The position numbers and the translations under genes are program-made. The notes under the pieces are model-generated. The model was given only the letters and a program-made list of their open reading frames with translations, searched no databases and was not told the DNA's origin. Below, in pieces: positions 55,475 to 64,000 of a DNA stretch of 64,000 bases. Origin of the DNA: Isoetes taiwanensis (taxonomy: Eukaryota; Streptophyta; Lycopodiopsida; Isoetales; Isoetaceae); contig JAJEKV010000004.1 of the NCBI GenBank assembly GCA_021234155.1, positions 22,410,320-22,474,319 of the forward strand, in the 5' to 3' direction. Each line of letters begins with the position of its first letter. Position 1 is the stretch's first letter.

Positions 55475-56224
55475 ATAGGGCAAGCTGGATTTAGACCCAA
55501 AAGATCTACAATAGATCACCTGGTTACTTTGCGTGCCATGGTAGATTCAGTTACAGGTAAAAGAAAACCATTATATGCGCTTTTTGTGGATTTTGCTAAA
55601 GCCTTTGATACAGTCAATAGAAATAATCTGTGGTACAGAATGGATATGATTGGAGTACCAGAAGAAATTAGACACACTGTTAAGATACTATATGAGAAGG
55701 TTCTGATACAATTGTCTTTCCCATACTTGGAGACTTGTAAAGAAGTCGTGGAAAGCAACTTGGGAGTCAAGCAAGGGTGCCCGTTGTCACCTACATTATT
55801 CGGATTGTTTATTGACCAGTTAGAGGATTGGATAGAAAATCATGGTGGGGATGGAACTTCCTTGTATGGGCATGTGATAATGTTACTATTATATGCAGAT
55901 GATGTGGTTATCCTGTCGCGTTCAATTATAGGAATGCAGCGTCATTTGAAAGCCTTATCACAATTTTGTACTGAGAAGGGGATGCAGGTGAATTTAACCA
56001 AAACCAAGATAATTGTTTTTGGTGCTAATAAAGTGGACCATCTCAATTTTTATTATGAAGAGAAACAAATAGAAATTGTGAATACATATAAGTATCTGGG
56101 AGTGGAGGTTGATAAGAGCCCCAGCTGGAATGAAGCGGCAGAGCATAGGGTGAATGCGGCATTGAAAGCCTTGTATAGCATGCAACGCAGAAGTAATAAG
56201 GCGGAGATATGGAAATTTGAGTAA
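55475..56224 (+). CDS. LINE RT and connection, 3' of the insert (copy 4)
   Basis: From the insert border the frame reads IGQAGFRPKRSTIDHLVTLRAMVDSV, YALFVDFAKAFDTVNRNNLWYRM, ESNLGVKQGCPLSPTLFGLFIDQLEDW, MLLLYADDVVILSRS, GMQVNLTKTKIIVFGANKVD and YKYLGVEVDKSPSWNEAAEHR. All palm residues are intact. It ends at WKFE-stop, caused by a 25-27 base tandem duplication (GGAGATATGGAAATTTGA occurs twice at 56203-56248). The N-terminal part of the RT lies before the insert. The open frame upstream of 55475 is insert sequence. Confidence 0.85.
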   Translation: MGQAGFRPKRSTIDHLVTLRAMVDSVTGKRKPLYALFVDFAKAFDTVNRNNLWYRMDMIGVPEEIRHTVKILYEKVLIQLSFPYLETCKEVVESNLGVKQGCPLSPTLFGLFIDQLEDWIENHGGDGTSLYGHVIMLLLYADDVVILSRSIIGMQRHLKALSQFCTEKGMQVNLTKTKIIVFGANKVDHLNFYYEEKQIEIVNTYKYLGVEVDKSPSWNEAAEHRVNAALKALYSMQRRSNKAEIWKFE

Positions 56225-56795
56225 TAAGGTGGAGATATGGAAATTTGACATAAAGAGAATGCTCTATAAAGTGCTTGTTCAAACGGTACTATTGTATGGA
56301 TGTGAAGTATGGGGCCCAGGGCTAGCAGGTGACACATGGAAGAAAATAGAAAAAGTTCAAAAAAAGTTTCTAAGATTTGAATTGGGGGTTAAAGCACAAA
56401 CGCCGTATGACATGATGCTCGTGGAATGTGGATTGATGCCTTTAGAGGCGGAAGCTTTATGCAGAGTGCTTACGTATCTTTATAAGGTACGGTTTGAAAT
56501 GGCTAATGATAGCTTTCCGCGGTTAGCTCTAGAAGAAACAAAAGATAAAGGCTGGTATGCTGACATTGAAGCATGGATGGGAAAATGGGGGATAAACATA
56601 CAAGATCTAAGTGAGAATCATTCTGACATTAGAGCATGGGTATATGAGCATGTTATTAGTAAGCAGTGGAGGGTCCCAGAAGTAAAAAAAGCATTTTATA
56701 TGCAATATATTAACCCTAGCATGCAAGAGGGTAAGTACACACCGGAAGGGGTATCGCTCAAGCTTAGATATGGAATTAAGAGAATCGCGGCTTAG
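56217..56795 (+). CDS. LINE ORF2 C-terminal half (copy 4)
   Basis: It continues copy 4 as VEIWKFDIKRMLYKVLVQTVLLYGCEVWGPGL, KVQKKFLRFELGVKAQTPYDMMLVECGLMPLEAEAL, then WYADIEAWMGKWG and GIKRIAA, where the frame breaks. The CCHC region follows out of frame near 56870-56930 and is degraded (CDLQVVEDEHHVLIGCPSY equivalents). It is part of the same element and inactive. Confidence 0.8.
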   Translation: MSNKVEIWKFDIKRMLYKVLVQTVLLYGCEVWGPGLAGDTWKKIEKVQKKFLRFELGVKAQTPYDMMLVECGLMPLEAEALCRVLTYLYKVRFEMANDSFPRLALEETKDKGWYADIEAWMGKWGINIQDLSENHSDIRAWVYEHVISKQWRVPEVKKAFYMQYINPSMQEGKYTPEGVSLKLRYGIKRIAA

Positions 56796-57221
56796 CTCCC
56801 ATCGGCTTGGGGTGGAGATTGGTCGATGGAATGATATCCCTCATGAACTTAGACCTTTGAAAAAATATGTGATTTGCAGGTGGTTGAAGATGAACATCAT
56901 GTGCTTATAGGTTGCCCATCTTATAGACATATACGATGTAAGTATGGCATTAATGTATCCACTTTAGTAGATTTTTTTTTGATCTACACGGGCATGATCT
57001 GAGCAAATTTATAAGGGAGGTTCTGGATAGGAGAGAACATGTTTTAAATGTTTTAAATAAAATTAACACTATGAGTGAAGAAGAGGATGGAGAGTCCACT
57101 GCATTCATGTCTAAGGATGCATTGGATGAATTTTTCTATAATTTTGAATGTAGCCATTGAGCGTCTCATAGACACGGTGGTCTGCGCAGGCGTGACTAAT
57201 AAACATTTCATTTCATTTCAT

Positions 57222-57246
57222 TTCCCTCCCTCCCTCCTCCCTCCCT

Positions 57247-57295
<49 letters not shown>

Positions 57296-57296
57296 A
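57222..57296 (+). repeat. (CCCT)n then (TC)n tract between LINE copies 4 and 5
   Basis: This polypyrimidine run changes from CCCTCC units to pure TC at 57255-57294. Copy 5 starts directly after it. It is the shortest TC tract at a junction. Confidence 0.9.
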
Positions 57297-58456
<1,160 letters not shown>

Positions 58457-58553
58457 TTTTTGTAGTGGACTAGATCTAGTCATTTACAATGGTACCCCGA
58501 AATATCCGGGGAAGGAGAAAGGTGACTGCTGAGAAATGCAAGTGTAGTAGACT

Positions 58554-60698
58554 ATGTGTTGGCTTAAACCATCCCTTCTCGGGTCGATTGAAAATTTCTA
58601 TGTTGGTGATAGCACGGTAGAATCTGATCATGTTCCTATTTTTTGTCACATTAGCATTGTGGGCAAGCCCGTGTATCCTAGTATATCGAGCTCTACCCAT
58701 AAGCTTGTTATGAGATATGAAAAGGCAGATGTTTATAAACAAATTTGTGAACAAAAGGTTGCTTCGGTGTCTTGGCCACAAAAAGCAGATGAATTCAGCA
58801 GTGTGCTCACAGACCTGGTGTTGGATAGTGCAAAAGAATGCTTTATTTCAGCTAGACAGAGGAAAGGGTTACCTTGTAATGGATGGTTCGATTCTGATTG
58901 TAAACAACAGAGACAAAAATTTAAAAATGCTAGGGGACAAGAAAAGCGTAGGGAAAGAAAGAATTATATTAGACTGATCAAGGGAAAAAAAAGAAGATAC
59001 TTACATCGGAAACATATGCAAATGGTCACGGAGTTGCTAGCATATCCAAAGAGGTTCTGGAATAGGATTAGAACTCCGCATGATACTAGAACCACTTTTG
59101 AGGTAGAGGATCTATTGGCAGAAGTTAAGAGACTTTACTATTTTTCAGGAGTTCAAACTTGTATGGATCACGCAGACGAATATGAACATTTGCACTTCAC
59201 ACATAATGACATCGTTGGAGGGCTTCAGAGCATGTCCAATAATAAGGCTGCCGATGCTAATGGCCTTGTAGCAGAGATGTTTAAATGGGCAGGTGACGGG
59301 GTAGCAAATGCATTATTGAACCTGTTTAATGCAGTAATTGGAAGGGGTTTTCCACAGGACTGGCAGCTTAACAGAGTAGTTCCACTCCATAAGGCGGGTG
59401 ATAAATCGGATTTGCATAATTATCGCATGATTTTGGTTGGTAGCTTTTATGCTAAGCTTTTTGCTACTATTATGGACTCTAAACTTAGCACATGGGCAGA
59501 GGAGATGAATGTCAGAGCAACTGGTCAAGCAGGTTTTAGGCCTAAGAAATCCACCATAGACCATTTATTGACGATGCGTGCTATGATGGACTCGGTTATC
59601 GGAAAAAGGAAACCATTGTACGCTGCATTTGTAGATTTTAGTAAAGCTTTTGATATGGTAAACAGGGAACATTTATGGGATCGATTGGTTGAGTTAAATG
59701 TACCCGAAAAATTGAGACATGCAGTATGGAAGCTTTATGAAAAAGTACTTATTCAGCTCTCATTTCCATACGTCAGTGAACAAAGGGTAGAAAGCAATAT
59801 GGGAGTGAAGCAGGGGTGTCCTCTATCACCCACATTGTTTGGACTCTTCATAGATCAGCTTGAAAACTGGATTGAGCAGTATGGTGGAGATGGCACGCCG
59901 CTATTCGGGTATGTTATCTCGCTCTTGTTATATGCCGATGACGTGGTTTTGCTTTCACGTAGCATAAATGGGTTGCAGAAGCATCTAGATGCATTGTCCT
60001 CCTTTTGTGATGCCAAAAGCATGCGTGTTAATCTTGCCAAAACAAAAATTGTAGTCTTTGGAGCATCCAAAGTTGACCATGTCCAGTTATATTATAAGGG
60101 TGAGTTATTGGATATTACAGATCACTATAAATATCTTGGACTGGTAGTAGATAAAAGCCCCAACTGGAATCAAGCAGTGGATCAGAAAATTAATGCAGGG
60201 CTTAAAGCTCTATATGCGATGCAACGCCATTGTGTGAGGGCTGAAATCTGGAATTTTAGCATGAAAAAAATGCTATATAGTACACTAGTGAGATCTGTTG
60301 TGTTGTATGGCTGTGAGATTTGGGGGCCGGGACTAGCTTCTGATACATGGAAAAAGGTAGAAAAGATACAGAAAAGATTTCTTAGAACAGAGCTTGGGGT
60401 CAAGGTTCAGACGCCATATGACATGATGCTAGTTGAGTCCGGGATGCTAACACTTGAAGCAGAAGCCTTGTGTCAAACACTTAAGTATGTTTGTAAGATT
60501 TTGTATTCCACGCCAAATAATAGTTTGCCTCGGATGGCCCTGGAGGAAACACGTGAAAAAGGATGGTTTGCATGTGTGGAAATATGGATGGCAAAATGGG
60601 GGATGCACATGCAGGACTTGCGGGTAAATAAGGATGACATTAAAAAGTGGGTATCGGGTAGTTTTTTCGATGCAGTTTGGAGGGATGGCGGGGGGTGA
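58554..60698 (+). CDS. LINE ORF2: endonuclease end, linker, RT, connection (copy 6)
   Basis: Residue ranges: endonuclease end with ESDHVPIF (about 22-29, SDH motif); linker with KGLPCNGWFDSDCK (about 103-116); RT fingers WQLNRVVPLHKAGDKSDLHN; QAGFRPKKSTIDHLL; FVDFSKAFDMV (about 358, first Asp); ESNMGVKQGCPLSPTLFGLFIDQLENW (about 412-438); LLLYADDVVLLSRS (about 458-471, catalytic pair); MRVNLAKTKIVVFGASKVD; YKYLGLVVDKSPNW; and TPYDMMLVESGMLTLEAEAL. All RT catalytic residues are present. The ATG at 58554 is only the first Met of a truncated copy. The frame ends at a GGCGGGGGGTGA slip, with the C-terminus in the next frame. The protein would nick DNA and reverse-transcribe its own RNA, but the endonuclease N-terminus is missing. 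Confidence 0.88.
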   Translation: MCWLKPSLLGSIENFYVGDSTVESDHVPIFCHISIVGKPVYPSISSSTHKLVMRYEKADVYKQICEQKVASVSWPQKADEFSSVLTDLVLDSAKECFISARQRKGLPCNGWFDSDCKQQRQKFKNARGQEKRRERKNYIRLIKGKKRRYLHRKHMQMVTELLAYPKRFWNRIRTPHDTRTTFEVEDLLAEVKRLYYFSGVQTCMDHADEYEHLHFTHNDIVGGLQSMSNNKAADANGLVAEMFKWAGDGVANALLNLFNAVIGRGFPQDWQLNRVVPLHKAGDKSDLHNYRMILVGSFYAKLFATIMDSKLSTWAEEMNVRATGQAGFRPKKSTIDHLLTMRAMMDSVIGKRKPLYAAFVDFSKAFDMVNREHLWDRLVELNVPEKLRHAVWKLYEKVLIQLSFPYVSEQRVESNMGVKQGCPLSPTLFGLFIDQLENWIEQYGGDGTPLFGYVISLLLYADDVVLLSRSINGLQKHLDALSSFCDAKSMRVNLAKTKIVVFGASKVDHVQLYYKGELLDITDHYKYLGLVVDKSPNWNQAVDQKINAGLKALYAMQRHCVRAEIWNFSMKKMLYSTLVRSVVLYGCEIWGPGLASDTWKKVEKIQKRFLRTELGVKVQTPYDMMLVESGMLTLEAEALCQTLKYVCKILYSTPNNSLPRMALEETREKGWFACVEIWMAKWGMHMQDLRVNKDDIKKWVSGSFFDAVWRDGGG

Positions 60699-61149
60699 AG
60701 AAAGAGTTTTTGTAAAACAGATCAATCCTACTTTGCAAGCAGGCAAGTATTTGGAGGAACACATAAGTACTAAGCACAGACATGCTATTTGCAGGATTAG
60801 GCTGAGTTCACACAAACTAGGGGTGGAGGTTGGCAGGTGGAATAATATCCCACATGAGTTACGCCTTTGCCAGCTTTGTGGAAATTCTGATCTTGAGGAC
60901 GAATCTCATGTTCTACTGCATTGCCCTGTGTATACAAGCATACGAGAGAAACACCAGGTTCATGCGCATACGCTTACAGAGTTTTTTGATCTCTCGGGTA
61001 CAATTATGGGCCGGTATATAACTGAAATGTTGGATTGTAGAGAGAACAAATGTAAGGCATTGAATATAGCTGAATTGAGCGAGATAGATGAGGGAGAGAC
61101 TAATGCATTTCCATCTGAGGATGCGTTAGATGAATGGTTGTATAGCTGA
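60634..61149 (+). CDS. LINE ORF2 C-terminus with CCHC (copy 6)
   Basis: Meaningful from about 60690 onward: INPTLQAGKYLEEHISTKHRHAICRIRLSSHKLGVEVGRWNN, CQLCGNSDLEDESHVLLHCPVY (C-x2-C-x9-H-x4-C knuckle), then an acidic tail ending DEWLYS 14 bases before the hairpin. It overlaps the preceding frame, the usual sign of a one-base shift in the G-run near 60690. It is expected to bind the element RNA near its 3' end. Confidence 0.85.
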   Translation: MTLKSGYRVVFSMQFGGMAGGEERVFVKQINPTLQAGKYLEEHISTKHRHAICRIRLSSHKLGVEVGRWNNIPHELRLCQLCGNSDLEDESHVLLHCPVYTSIREKHQVHAHTLTEFFDLSGTIMGRYITEMLDCRENKCKALNIAELSEIDEGETNAFPSEDALDEWLYS

Positions 61150-61162
61150 TGTACTTACGGGA

Positions 61163-61192
61163 TGTCTTATAGACCTGGCGGTCTCAAAGACA
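61163..61192 (+). other. LINE 3' hairpin, train copy 6 (covarying outer stem)
   Basis: TGTCTTATAGACC, loop TGGC, GGTCTCAAAGACA. The closing pair is T-A where other copies have C-G, and the inner AGACC/GGTCT is unchanged. Confidence 0.8.
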
Positions 61193-61216
61193 TAATAAAT
61201 ACAATTTCATTTCATT

Positions 61217-64000
<2,784 letters not shown>

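Overview
This window looks like a repeat-dominated nuclear region of a land plant with a large genome. The supporting clues are plant L1-type LINE reverse transcriptases, a multi-exon HAK/KUP/KT potassium-transporter relic, exon relics of a plant-type cytosolic pyruvate kinase, GT-AG introns and long stretches without genes. A fern or other non-seed plant is plausible, but the sequence does not prove a species. I see no intact conventional host gene. No tRNA or rRNA gene, CRISPR array or bacterial operon is present.

Layout. Positions 1-3622 and 25511-29173 are two copies of one segment: an antisense L1-like LINE, a 3' LINE end and a 1-kb repeat that also occurs at 14020-15085. Positions 3880-13060 hold decayed L1-like LINEs on both strands. 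Positions 15630-16000 hold LINE 3' ends. Positions 18895-22345 are a minus-strand LINE of a second type (APE endonuclease, RT, C-terminal CCHC), split by a 317-bp inverted-repeat element. Positions 29600-41275 carry potassium-transporter relics (a last-exon copy, a small fragment and an eight-exon pseudogene), a disrupted kinase-like gene beside a (GA)n tract, and several tandem repeats. Positions 41950-61220 are a head-to-tail train of six LINEs of the second type, all on the plus strand. Five are entered directly from a pyrimidine microsatellite, nearly always (TC)n, and each ends in a conserved hairpin, a short ATTTC-type tail and another pyrimidine tract. Position 63062 to the end is a seventh copy, again starting directly after (TC)n but this time with non-LINE DNA upstream of the tract.

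The most interesting system is this LINE lineage. It appears to insert in one orientation into (TC)n microsatellites, so that copies stack into tandem trains. Its transcripts end in a two-tier hairpin (inner stem AGACC/GGTCT, outer stem CGTCT/AGACG) with compensatory changes between copies. Related minus-strand elements carry an equivalent hairpin but end in (TAA)n or TTCTA-type tails, which suggests that the hairpin is the fixed part and the simple-repeat tail or target is the variable part.

One LINE in the train (48698-57232) keeps its 5' end and ORF1. It is split by a 4589-bp insert flanked by a perfect 10-bp target duplication. The insert carries pyruvate-kinase exon relics with intron sequence, four tRNA-like (box A/box B) units and internally repeated ends, so it resembles a gene-capturing DNA transposon. 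A separate technical or epigenetic signal is that the two copies of the 3.6-kb duplication differ very largely at CAG/CTG trinucleotides.
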